A stretch of 64,000 nt of DNA from Bacteroidetes bacterium GWF2_41_31 (GTDB taxonomy: Bacteria; Bacteroidota; Bacteroidia; Bacteroidales; F082). Every line of letters starts with the position of its first letter. Positions within the stretch are counted from its first letter, which is position 1. Positions 1 through 8,205 of this stretch are shown one piece after another. Location: NCBI GenBank assembly GCA_001769215.1, contig MEOL01000042.1, positions 1 through 64,000 of the forward strand, read 5' to 3'. The notes under the pieces are model-generated. The model was not told where the DNA came from and ran no database searches. It was given only the letters and a program-made list of their open reading frames with translations. A program made the position numbers and the translations under genes.

Positions 1-1424
1 ACTGCTGTTTCTTCTGCTTTACTCCCAAACATATTATAAACGACCAAAATATGATGTTCGCTTTCGTTTTCTTTTGGGATTATAATATTTACTATTTCGT
101 TGGCAGGATTAGGGTAGATTTCCAATTCTTGCGACTTGTGCATGGCGATATTCTCTTTTACACCTGTCCAACATTCATCAAAACTCACACATCCCATGCT
201 GTCAACTTTTATCACCCAAACATCCTGGTTGCCGGTATCGGGGGGATTTGGTACCACACTTCCCACTGCAAGATAACCACCGTCATTTGTGTGAATTACA
301 CCATATAAATAATTATTACTAAGGTCTTCATGAAGTAATTCATACTCACGATACCATAACGAGTCTCCATCATTATTACAATTTAGCATATACCCAACCC
401 TTTGCGAAAGCTCGGCATTAGTTTTATATCCGGTTATAATAAACCTGCCCTGCGCATTAACATTCATTGACTTGAGCTGTTTATTGTGTTCATAGTTACC
501 GAATTTTTTATCCCAGATAACATTACCATCCAGGTCAATTTTTATCAGGGCATCCCGGTTTTCACTTTCAGTTGCCGGGTAGTCGATGATATCAGAGTAA
601 TGATAGGCACCGACAATAGTGCTGTCGGATGAATTCTGAAGGTACATGGGCCCGTGTTTTTGATCGAACCAGTTAACATAATGACGCCATTGTTCATTAC
701 CCATACTATCCGTCTTTACAATATATGGAGCCGCTATTCCATATAAACCAAAGGTCCATAGATAACAGCTTAGTGCAAAACCACCATCTGTGGTTTGAAT
801 AACATTTACACCCAAGTTAAAAGTACTATTACTAAAATATTTGCGCCATAACTCGTTTCCCAAGCTATCTGATTTTAGCAATAAAGCTTTAGAGGTTTCT
901 CCATTTACTGTAATATTGCCGGCAATTATTAAACTTTTATCGCTCAATTCAAAACAATGATTAAAAATATAAGATGTGTCTATGGGTAATATCTTGTCAC
1001 AAACACTAGTATTAGTCCAAAGTGTATCAAATAGGTTGTTAAATCTGTAAATAATTCCTGCATCTTTCACCCAACTATCTGTATACTGTCTTTTGACTCC
1101 CACAGCAATGTATTCGTCCTCCCCACTTTTTCTAAACGCACCAGGGTATTGAACATAGTATTCACTAATAGTATCACCAATACTTTTTGAAAATACCTTA
1201 TTTCCATTCTTGTCGATTTTTAAAAAGCCAAGTCTGTGCCACGATGAAACGAATTGATCGCCGGTTGCACCTATAATAACGTATGATGAATCGTTTTCCA
1301 AAATATTACCTGCCCCATCCCAGGAATTGTATGTCTCAAAATAATATCTTTCACTAAAGTATATTTGGGAATACACAATGGTTGAGAATCCTAGTAAAAA
1401 TGATATTATTGCTATTTTTTTCAT
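1..1424 (-). CDS. T9SS-secreted protein, partial (C-terminus beyond left edge)
   Basis: An open frame of 474 codons starts at ATG 1424 and runs off the left edge without a stop. It begins with a signal peptide (MKKIAIISFLLGFSTIVYSQ). The body holds spaced TTDGGF / TNDGGY segments alternating with DSMGNE / DKNGNK phrases, a pattern typical of secreted Bacteroidota beta-propeller-like proteins. The last visible residues (LEIYPNPANEIVNIII, then VYNMFG) are the start of a T9SS type A sorting domain, so only about 30-40 residues should be missing. It lies just downstream of the subtilisin-like gene, behind a strong hairpin. The binding partner or ligand is unknown; export and surface attachment or release by T9SS is inferred from the domain. 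Confidence 0.85.
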   Translation of the reverse strand, partial: MKKIAIISFLLGFSTIVYSQIYFSERYYFETYNSWDGAGNILENDSSYVIIGATGDQFVSSWHRLGFLKIDKNGNKVFSKSIGDTISEYYVQYPGAFRKSGEDEYIAVGVKRQYTDSWVKDAGIIYRFNNLFDTLWTNTSVCDKILPIDTSYIFNHCFELSDKSLIIAGNITVNGETSKALLLKSDSLGNELWRKYFSNSTFNLGVNVIQTTDGGFALSCYLWTFGLYGIAAPYIVKTDSMGNEQWRHYVNWFDQKHGPMYLQNSSDSTIVGAYHYSDIIDYPATESENRDALIKIDLDGNVIWDKKFGNYEHNKQLKSMNVNAQGRFIITGYKTNAELSQRVGYMLNCNNDGDSLWYREYELLHEDLSNNYLYGVIHTNDGGYLAVGSVVPNPPDTGNQDVWVIKVDSMGCVSFDECWTGVKENIAMHKSQELEIYPNPANEIVNIIIPKENESEHHILVVYNMFGSKAEETA

Positions 1425-1440
1425 TGATAAAAGTATAATT

Positions 1441-1472
1441 CCCACCACAATATACAACAATATTGTGGTGGG
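1441..1472 (-). terminator. Intrinsic terminator-like hairpin after the S8 protease gene
   Basis: A perfect 13-bp inverted repeat (CCCACCACAATAT / ATATTGTGGTGGG) has a 6-nt loop and sits between the protease stop (1482) and the next start codon (1424). On the minus strand the stem is followed by a moderately T-rich stretch. It probably separates the two T9SS cargo genes transcriptionally. Confidence 0.7.
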
Positions 1473-1481
1473 AAAAGTGAA

Positions 1482-4400
1482 CTATTTTACAATAATAAAT
1501 TTGACAACCCCAACCAGTGATCCATTGGCAGCCACATGGCATATATAAGTACCTGTTTCCAGTTCCTGGGCGTCGATAACAGTAAAGCCATGGTTGTTCT
1601 CCTGTTCAATGGTTCTGCGGATAAAGCCATTGTTATCTATTACCTTAACAACAACCCTTTCTGCATCATCGACCAACTGGTATTCAACAATCACATAATC
1701 CTTTGCCGGGTTAGGATATACTTTAAGTTTGTTGCTTTCGAAAATTTTGATATCCGGTCTCTTCCTTTTCACGATAACCGATTTATTACCTTCGGTTGGC
1801 AATAAATAGCTCTCTTTGTAATAAAGGGTATCATCAACAGTATTCAATAAATTAGTAGCCCAAGCACCTGCCAACCCGGTTGAGTTCTGACGGAGGTTGA
1901 ATAAATTAGCCTTTTGCGCAGCACTTACCTGGTAGATATTCTTATTGGTCTGTGCCAGTTGTACCAGCACCGACATATAGGCTTCTAACCGGGCATGCTC
2001 GCTCAAAGCTTCGGCGTCTAATCTGTAAGTATCGTCAATAGCCTGCAGGGTGTTTTGAGCCATCTGCAATTCCCCTTTGGCAAGGTATTCAAAAGCCAAT
2101 TGGTATTTTGCTTCTGCAAAGTCCTGGGTGTTCAGCAGAACAATGATACTATCTGCAGCGTTTATAGAGGAGGTGTCGGTTTTATATGCGGCAATAAGCC
2201 TGTTAAGGGCATAACTGCGTTGCCCGTTGTAGTGTGCCAACCGAATTTCGAGCGATTCTTTGGCACCTGTAACCATAGCATTGGCTTCAATCTGGTCTAT
2301 TTGACTATTGCTAATATCTGCGCGTGCGTATACTTCGTCAAGTACCTTGTCCGATTTGGCCGATTGGGGATTTGCCGTAAGTATTTCGGTTACAATGGCT
2401 GCAGGTAACACCTCTTGTTGTTGTATGGTTGTAACCATAACCGTATCGCTCAGATAGGGTGATTTGCCCAATAAGTCGGCTCTTACATCCATTGTTTGAT
2501 CCGGCATTGCAGTTGTAATATCGGTGTTCGTACCCTCTGTATCCCCTCCATCAACCAATAAACTCAATAAACCACTGACCGAATCAGCTTTAAAATCGTT
2601 TTCAGCAACCATATCCTGAAGGAGTCCTATTCCACCACCACCCATAAAATTGGATGGACAAGCCCCCGATTTAGTAAATAGGCCTGTAAAATTTACATTT
2701 TTATTAACCTTAACCAAAAATGGTATTACGGAATCAGGTTTTAAATCATAAATGCCTTGGTTAGCATGATACCAGTAATTAATTGTGTTATATGTTTCAG
2801 TATAAATATCCCAGGCTTCTGCAATGGGCACTTCTATGTATGGGCTGAATATATTTCCAGCCGGGTCGGTTAGGTTATCACCATCAGAACCCTGGTTCCC
2901 TTTAATGCCTGAGGTACGTAATTCGGGTTCGTCAGCTGTAACGGCAATATCAAACTGAATATTGAAAAATTCATTGCACTTTATTTCAAGACCTCTATCA
3001 CCAAATAGGTCATTACTGCGATTATGGTTTTGTGCAAGAACCCCAACATACAAGTTTTCAAACCTATTATTATATACAAAGTTGTCATCGCTGCCTGAAT
3101 TGTTTACACAAAGTCCAACACTTTTAATGTCAGGGGGTGGAAATGGGCCGGAAGGTTGCTGGTGATCTTTAAAAACATTTTCTTCGATTATATACCCTGT
3201 TGTGTTGTCTAAATATACACCTCCATAAATGTGGTTTGAGGTTGTGTCCACAGCATTTACATTAAATGTGTTAAAAATAATTGTTGGCTGCATAAGTGCA
3301 CTTGTGTAGATTCCGGTAATATTTTTATCAAAAACAGTACTTTTAACGGCAATAGTGTTCTGGCTATTTGTGTTAATTGAATGAATGCCATACTCTAATC
3401 TTAAGAATCTGCTGGAATCGACATTTTCAGGTGGACAAGGCGAGTATTGGGAGTTGCAGAATGAACTTATGTTAAAACCGCCATCAACCGACAATACTCC
3501 AAAACCGCTTAGCGAATCATTAATTAGACTGCCCGAACTACTAAATATTGACTCACTGTTGTTTGTAAAATCACATCCGGTGAAACTCACCCCCTCAACA
3601 TCCCACAGACTTACCATTCCATGGAATGGAGAATCGCAAAAATAGTCATCATCTACAACAAATTCGCAGTTGACAAACCGACTGAAATTTCTATCAGGAG
3701 TAAGAGTAGAAGGGTTGAAATTATGATAGCTCATAAAAGCAACAGCCCTGCGGTTATTTTTAAAGACTGAATTGGTAGCAATAACGTATCCTCCTGTGCT
3801 GTTAAAATCCCCATCTTTCCAGAGACTTACAGCTTCATGTGCATTTTCAAGGGTTACACCGTTTAATATAAGCCTTCCCTGAACGTAGTTAAAGTTTGTA
3901 TCATAGTATTGGCTTGCACTTTTATTTCCCCAAACTTCAATCCCGTTCCAGATATTGCTACAAGTTGTTGTAAGCGTTGCATTGTTTACAGTTAATAGAG
4001 CCATTGTGTCAATAAAAACCTCACCTCTGTAATTAAAAAAACAGTTGGCATTTATTGTGAGCCTGCCATTTGGCTCTACATACAACGTGTCGACATAATG
4101 TGGGTTGTTCCAAACAATATCTTGGCCGGAATGAATGGTGTAATTTTGAAATCGATACGATTCGTATGCAAGTTTAACAGCTTTGTAGGCGTTAACCCTG
4201 CCTGTACCAATTTCGCCATGAAAATCAATTTCATCTGCTATGGGGTCAGTCGTGTTCTTTAAAATAGCTTCAACGTCTCTTGCTTTCAGACAAGGGTTGA
4301 TCGACTTGATAAGTGCGGCTACACCGGCTACAATAGGTGCTGAAAATGAGGTTCCTGAATTCCAGCCTGGGTATAAATTCCAATTGGGAATGGAATCCAA

Positions 4401-5546
4401 TATGGCGATAGTATCCTGTGTTATAGAATCGATAACATATTCATGCCGCCAGGTATTATTTGCACCATACATTTTGTACCCGGGTGCACATAAATCAACT
4501 GATGGATAATGTGAAAATGAGGCGGGTTCTCCTAAACTATTAAGTACACCAAAATGATCTGTCGAATCGGTACCGCTAACAATGATGATCTCATCAAAAT
4601 ATGGATCTAATTGGGTATAAGTAGGACTGTTGCCGGCACCCATAACAACTATAGTTCCATTATCGAGTATTTCCAGTATTGCAGCCTTTTGAGTGGAATT
4701 AGGATTTGAAGTGTTAAAATCACTGAATGTGTTTGAGATTGTTATAACTTCTGCCTTCATAACAGTTGAAGCATGTACACCAAGGTTTATTTGTGGGGTT
4801 CCATCGAAATTATAGCATATCATGTTTGAATTAAAACCTATCGATGCCAGCTTGCCATTAGGAATTCCATTGGTTTCGGTTGTTTCTCCAGCCACAAAAC
4901 TTGCTATTGCAGTGCCGTGATCAGGCTCAGAATGTTCATACATATGACGATATACATAGCCTGATAAAGGATTAAATGGTGGATTTATTTTTGATGCCAG
5001 ATCGGGATGAAAAATATCAGGTGGATAATCCATTATTGCGACATCAATACTGTCGCTGCTTATTGTGAGATCCCAAGCACTATCGGCTTGAATTTTCTTA
5101 AGATGCCATAGATTTCCATTTCCCCAGTACTGATCTTCAGGTTGATAATTAAACTCGGGTTGATAAACAAACATGAGGTCGGTTACAAGTTTACCAGCTT
5201 GTTCCTCCAAAGCAATTTTTAATGCTTCTACATCACCTGAACATTCAATCCTGTAGACATTCCAGAGGTAGGGAGTTTTAGCATATGGCATTGACTGTAC
5301 ATAGGACGATACATTGTATTGTTGAAAAATACTAAACAATGTTTCGTTTTGCACGATCCTGTTAGTCCCGGGTTTTGCATCATCAGTCAATGCATTTAAA
5401 TATAAAATTCCTGGGATAATTTGTTGCGCATTTATTGAGGTTGTCGACAATAAAAGCATGTAGACGAGCAATAAAAGTATTAAACTCTTATTTCCTCGTT
5501 TTGTTTTTTTGCAATTGGTTACTGATTTTTTTGATTCTTTTTTCAT
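1482..5546 (-). CDS. Subtilisin-like serine protease (S8) with beta-helix region and T9SS sorting domain
   Basis: Predicted secreted peptidase of 1354 aa. The start is placed at ATG 5546 because the next 40 residues form a signal peptide (KSLILLLLVYMLLLSTTSINAQ); the longer frame adds only an unlikely extension. The S8 triad is visible: Asp about 173 (AIMDYPP), His about 210 (DHGTAIASFVAGE) and Ser about 400 (GTSFSAPIVAG), with the oxyanion Asn about 306 (GAGN). Residues about 450-900 look like a right-handed parallel beta-helix (repeated short beta strands with Asn/Gly turns). A helical region of about 250 residues follows. The C-terminus carries a type A sorting domain (VYPNPAKDYVIVEY ... 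GTYICHVAANG). It is likely exported by Sec, then T9SS. The substrate is unknown. Confidence 0.9.
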   Translation of the reverse strand: MKKESKKSVTNCKKTKRGNKSLILLLLVYMLLLSTTSINAQQIIPGILYLNALTDDAKPGTNRIVQNETLFSIFQQYNVSSYVQSMPYAKTPYLWNVYRIECSGDVEALKIALEEQAGKLVTDLMFVYQPEFNYQPEDQYWGNGNLWHLKKIQADSAWDLTISSDSIDVAIMDYPPDIFHPDLASKINPPFNPLSGYVYRHMYEHSEPDHGTAIASFVAGETTETNGIPNGKLASIGFNSNMICYNFDGTPQINLGVHASTVMKAEVITISNTFSDFNTSNPNSTQKAAILEILDNGTIVVMGAGNSPTYTQLDPYFDEIIIVSGTDSTDHFGVLNSLGEPASFSHYPSVDLCAPGYKMYGANNTWRHEYVIDSITQDTIAILDSIPNWNLYPGWNSGTSFSAPIVAGVAALIKSINPCLKARDVEAILKNTTDPIADEIDFHGEIGTGRVNAYKAVKLAYESYRFQNYTIHSGQDIVWNNPHYVDTLYVEPNGRLTINANCFFNYRGEVFIDTMALLTVNNATLTTTCSNIWNGIEVWGNKSASQYYDTNFNYVQGRLILNGVTLENAHEAVSLWKDGDFNSTGGYVIATNSVFKNNRRAVAFMSYHNFNPSTLTPDRNFSRFVNCEFVVDDDYFCDSPFHGMVSLWDVEGVSFTGCDFTNNSESIFSSSGSLINDSLSGFGVLSVDGGFNISSFCNSQYSPCPPENVDSSRFLRLEYGIHSINTNSQNTIAVKSTVFDKNITGIYTSALMQPTIIFNTFNVNAVDTTSNHIYGGVYLDNTTGYIIEENVFKDHQQPSGPFPPPDIKSVGLCVNNSGSDDNFVYNNRFENLYVGVLAQNHNRSNDLFGDRGLEIKCNEFFNIQFDIAVTADEPELRTSGIKGNQGSDGDNLTDPAGNIFSPYIEVPIAEAWDIYTETYNTINYWYHANQGIYDLKPDSVIPFLVKVNKNVNFTGLFTKSGACPSNFMGGGGIGLLQDMVAENDFKADSVSGLLSLLVDGGDTEGTNTDITTAMPDQTMDVRADLLGKSPYLSDTVMVTTIQQQEVLPAAIVTEILTANPQSAKSDKVLDEVYARADISNSQIDQIEANAMVTGAKESLEIRLAHYNGQRSYALNRLIAAYKTDTSSINAADSIIVLLNTQDFAEAKYQLAFEYLAKGELQMAQNTLQAIDDTYRLDAEALSEHARLEAYMSVLVQLAQTNKNIYQVSAAQKANLFNLRQNSTGLAGAWATNLLNTVDDTLYYKESYLLPTEGNKSVIVKRKRPDIKIFESNKLKVYPNPAKDYVIVEYQLVDDAERVVVKVIDNNGFIRRTIEQENNHGFTVIDAQELETGTYICHVAANGSLVGVVKFIIVK

Positions 5547-5983
5547 AACATTAAGGTTAAATTTATAAATAATTGAATGAAATATAATGTATAGTTCCAT
5601 TTTTATTTGCAAATATTATCCTACACTTTGTTTGATATTTATTGTAATAATGTACTATTCTTACTGTAAATCATCTACCGACATCCAGCAGAATTTAATC
5701 CTATTTTATTATCCACAAAGGTTCTTCCTATCGACAACATTTTTCCCTGCTCAAATCAGTGCTGACATCCTATCATTTGGAAACTTGGTTTGGTGGGTCT
5801 AAATATAAGTTAAATTATTAGCGCTCCAACAAGCGACTAATTAATTTAGAGCAATTCTAAATAATATAATAATAGCAATTGTGTGGGTAGCCTCTTGCAT
5901 CATGACTAGATTAAAAGGTTGTCATTGGAAACAAAAAAAGGCACAAAGTTTACCCTGTGCCTGGTCCTGTTTAGAGGTAAGTG
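5547..5983. other. AT-rich intergenic stretch between protease and HU gene
   Basis: This 437-base stretch has no convincing coding frame. It should hold the promoter of the S8 protease (minus strand), but I found no clear TAnnTTTG box. It contains a single perfect DnaA-box 9-mer (TTATCCACA, 5709-5717), which is not significant by itself, and the terminator of the HU gene near its right end. Confidence 0.6.
5933..5961 (-). terminator. Intrinsic terminator of the HU gene
   Basis: On the minus strand, AGGCACA, a loop of about 10 nt and TGTGCCT are followed by a run of T (seen as aaaaaaa at 5933-5939 on the plus strand). It lies about 20 nt after the stop of the HU-family gene, the expected place. 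Confidence 0.75.
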
Positions 5984-6367
5984 TTACGAAATCTTGGAGA
6001 CGGGAAACGCCTCTACTTTTCTCTTTAGTTCCTGCGAAGGGCGGAAGCTGAGTTTGAGTTGTTCTACGTTGGCAGCCGTTACGGCCTCTATAGTGTCGGA
6101 AGGTAAGGAACTTAACGACACGCTAAAACTACCCAGATTGCCCAACCGGACAATCCTTCCGTCTTCGAGTTGTTGCGGGATTACTTCGGTTAATCCCATC
6201 AAAACAGCATATACATCTGTTTTGGAGACGGTGGACATTTGTGCAATGTAGGCAGCAATCTGGTCGAGGGTTACTTCTCCCTGACTCACCACCTGTGCAT
6301 AAAACTTAGGTGCGGCCGTTAAATCCTGCGGATTCTTTCGGGCCATGGCTTTTACTTTAATACTCAT
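5984..6367 (-). CDS. HU family DNA-binding protein (Bacteroidota type)
   Basis: A small basic protein of 127 aa, started at ATG 6367 (MSIKVKAMARKNPQDLTAAPKFYAQ). This opening is the usual one for the Bacteroidota-specific 'histone-like DNA-binding protein' family; the 19 extra upstream codons are not family-like. HU-type features are the helical N-terminal half (ISQGEVTLDQIAAYIAQ region), the strand phrase RLGNLGSFSVSLSS, and the C-terminal KLSFRPSQELK, which matches the usual 'xFxPSxELK' ending. It is expected to bind and bend DNA, probably as a dimer. The gene stands alone, with non-coding DNA on both sides and the phased 22-bp repeats 310 bp upstream. Confidence 0.88.
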   Translation of the reverse strand: MSIKVKAMARKNPQDLTAAPKFYAQVVSQGEVTLDQIAAYIAQMSTVSKTDVYAVLMGLTEVIPQQLEDGRIVRLGNLGSFSVSLSSLPSDTIEAVTAANVEQLKLSFRPSQELKRKVEAFPVSKIS

Positions 6368-6403
6368 TTCAATTAAATTTAAAAGGGTTAATAAAAGGAT
6401 ACA

Positions 6404-6418
6404 GGTACCTGATGTACC
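6404..6418. promoter_or_regulatory. Short dyad in the HU leader region
   Basis: GGTAC-CTGAT-GTACC is a perfect 5-bp inverted repeat with a 5-nt spacer, 37 nt upstream of the HU start codon. It could be an operator or simply a chance dyad. Confidence 0.3.
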
Positions 6419-6677
6419 GGACATTATTCTTTTTTAGATTATACGTTGCTTTCATTTTAAATGGCTGTTTTCTTTTTCGATAACGGGTTTAGATTTTGAT
6501 ACTTAAAGCAAGTTTGTTATGTTTACAACGCAATCCTTTTTTAATTATTTTACCGAAATTCTTTTATTTTTACAAACACCCCCTTTTCCATTTACAACGC
6601 ACTTATAATCAACTTAAAAGCATCGTATTGTGTTTCCGAAAGGAGGTTCTGTTTTAAACTACCGGAGGGTTATTAAA

Positions 6678-6787
6678 AAACAAACGGACAAATCCGGAAA
6701 AACAAGCGGTTGTATTGGACAAAACAAGCGGTTCTTTTTTGGAAAACAAGCGGACGAATTTTATAAAACAACCGCTTGTTTTTTTGA
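6678..6787. repeat. Five direct repeats phased at exactly 22 bp
   Basis: The core AAACAA(A/G/C)CG(G/C) starts at 6678, 6700, 6722, 6744 and 6766, so the period is 22 bp in all four intervals. Units 2-4 share AAACAAGCGG exactly; unit 1 has AAACAAACGG and unit 5 AAACAACCGC. The sequence between cores is T/A-rich and less conserved, although units 1-3 all have a GGA near the end. Unit 5 (AACCGCTTGTT plus a T run) can pair with the core of unit 4, giving a terminator-like hairpin on the plus strand. Iterons and clustered protein-binding sites show this geometry (about two helical turns). Confidence 0.85.
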
Positions 6788-7087
6788 GGTGGAAAAAGGG
6801 AACTTTGCAAAAGGTGTTTTGACGAGTAAAAAATCAGGATTTTTGATTTGAATTATGGGAGGGGAAATGATTTGGGAAGGGTGGTGGCGTGTTTATATTT
6901 AACTATTAGTTAATGAATAGAAATTAGCAGCTCTGATACTATCTTAGCGTGATCCGGAAATCAGGTTGATTTTTCGTTTCAGGTAATTTGGCCTGATGGC
7001 ATTTTCTATCCAGCTATTTTCGATCTCAGGCGACCTTATTAAAATTATAGTTGTACAGTATATCCCGGGACTTTAAGTTATCTTCCA

Positions 7088-7119
7088 AAGTCTTGTCTAA
7101 TTCTACTTAAACAAGACTT
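7088..7119. repeat. 9-bp inverted repeat downstream of gldB
   Basis: AAGTCTTGT (7088-7096) and ACAAGACTT (7111-7119) form a perfect stem with a 14-nt loop, 24 nt beyond the stop of the GldB-like gene. There is no T tract on the minus-strand side, so it is a weak terminator candidate or an RNA-stabilising 3' hairpin. Confidence 0.5.
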
Positions 7120-7142
7120 GAAAATACATTAAAATGTTGAAA

Positions 7143-8141
7143 CTAGGGTTTATATCCCGATTTTTGCAGAATCTCCTGAGTATCCGCGTTCGAAATCAGT
7201 TCGTTCAGGGAGATTTCAGGATAATTTTCGTGATAGGCTTTAACGATTTGCCAGCCCAACCAGATCCCAACGCGTGGCGCCGATTCGTTTGAAAACCCGG
7301 TGGTAAAGGGGGCTTCCTGAATTAGTTTTGTTTGCGTGTCATAATCTGACGAATAGAAGAGCTGATTTTTGACCAGAAAAGCCCATACGTTTTTTTTGTT
7401 TTCTTCCATCCATTTCCATTGGGCACTCGTATATCCAATTTTAAGCGAGTCGGCCACCTGTGGCAAAACGGCGTCAAGGTATACCATCAGTTTTCCGGCA
7501 CCAACCATCCGGTCAAGCAGTGTTTTTTGTGTGAATTGCGGATTGATACCCCCGTTGTAAAGGGCTTTCATCACATCGATGGTTACATAATCAGGGGTCA
7601 TACGCAGGGTGCGATAATGCGGCAATCCCAGTTTTCGGTAAAGTTCGAAATCAGATCCCAGATAATCATCCAGGGCAATTACCATCAGCTCGTCATTCAC
7701 TTCCACAGGTTGCTCGTAATACATACCCGAGATATAAGTATACACCGAAGGGAGGGTATTGTTTGGAAAAAAGTAATGAAAACGGCTGAACGACATAGAA
7801 ATTTCTGTTTCCAATGAATGAAGATCAGGGAAAACCTCTTGTGTTTTCTTGTTCAGGTAAATCAGTTGCGTGTCGGTTACAAACTGGTACAACTGCATGA
7901 ATTGATCATGATCAGCAAAATCAGTTCCTAAAAACGCCTGATATTCGGGTTGAATGCTTTTTAGTTCCTGCAGCAGGTTGCTGGTGTCGAGTGAAAAAAG
8001 TTTCTCTCCGTAGCGATGAATGGAAACTGAAATTTCCTGGTTTTGGTCATCGGGGACGACCCACTGTTCCGATGAGTTGCGGTTACAGCCCGTTATCAAT
8101 ATCAAAAAAATGGCAATGGAGGTACTTTTCAAAATCTTCAT
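7143..8141 (-). CDS. gldB: Gliding motility lipoprotein GldB
   Basis: Lipoprotein of 332 aa, started at ATG 8141; an in-frame TTG two codons earlier is less likely. The N-terminus has a lipobox (FLILITGCNRN), so it should be lipid-anchored after Sec export. The body resembles the GldB family: an early HRYGEKLFSLD segment, YQAFLGTDFADH, a long helical middle, and the C-terminal phrase SAPRVGIWLGWQIVKAYHE. In gliding Bacteroidota GldB is needed for motility and T9SS-related functions, but homologs are also kept in non-gliding species, so its role here is uncertain. Its -7 box sits in the loop of the terminator of the upstream porin-like gene. Confidence 0.82.
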   Translation of the reverse strand: MKILKSTSIAIFLILITGCNRNSSEQWVVPDDQNQEISVSIHRYGEKLFSLDTSNLLQELKSIQPEYQAFLGTDFADHDQFMQLYQFVTDTQLIYLNKKTQEVFPDLHSLETEISMSFSRFHYFFPNNTLPSVYTYISGMYYEQPVEVNDELMVIALDDYLGSDFELYRKLGLPHYRTLRMTPDYVTIDVMKALYNGGINPQFTQKTLLDRMVGAGKLMVYLDAVLPQVADSLKIGYTSAQWKWMEENKKNVWAFLVKNQLFYSSDYDTQTKLIQEAPFTTGFSNESAPRVGIWLGWQIVKAYHENYPEISLNELISNADTQEILQKSGYKP

Positions 8142-8142
8142 G

Positions 8143-8179
8143 GTCAAAAAAAAATGTCAGCACAAAAGTACTGACATTT
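8143..8179 (-). terminator. Intrinsic terminator of the porin-like gene 8206-8805
   Basis: On the minus strand AAATGTCAG (from 8179-8171), a 10-nt loop and CTGACATTT (8160-8152) are followed by a run of T (8151-8145). The stem is 9 bp and perfect, about 27 nt after the stop codon. The loop is the same stretch that holds the -7 box of gldB. Confidence 0.8.
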
Positions 8180-8189
8180 CCTTTTACAA
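8163..8189 (-). promoter_or_regulatory. Predicted gldB promoter (TTG N16 TACTTTTG)
   Basis: On the minus strand TACTTTTG (8170-8163) fits the Bacteroidota -7 consensus TAnnTTTG, with a TTG (8189-8187) 16 nt upstream. The gap to the gldB ATG is 21 nt. The -7 box occupies the loop of a terminator hairpin. Confidence 0.55.
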
Positions 8190-8205
8190 AACAGGGCGTT
8201 CCTGA

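Larger units (their letters stand above)
6368..7142. other. Non-coding region upstream of HU gene, with repeats
   Basis: In these 775 bases I see no believable gene; the 73-codon frame at 6630-6851 runs through the 22-bp repeats in changing frames and has no recognisable protein features. Contents: a short dyad before HU (6404-6418), an 11-bp direct repeat TTTACAACGCA (6522-6532 and 6591-6601), the 22-bp phased array (6678-6787) and a 9-bp inverted repeat near the end of the gldB gene (7088-7119). Confidence 0.6.

Noticed and set aside
1354-1542. 62-codon minus-strand frame over the first intergenic gap
   Set aside because: It crosses the strong hairpin terminator and overlaps the ends of two well-supported genes in another frame.
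6678-6787. CRISPR array
   Set aside because: The conserved core is only about 10 bp, the period is 22 bp, the intervening sequence is too short for spacers, and no cas gene is in the window.
6630-6851. 73-codon plus-strand frame as a gene
   Set aside because: It runs across the 22-bp repeats, whose period is not a multiple of three, so the repeats are read in shifting frames. The protein has no recognisable feature, and the stretch is better explained as regulatory or structural DNA.
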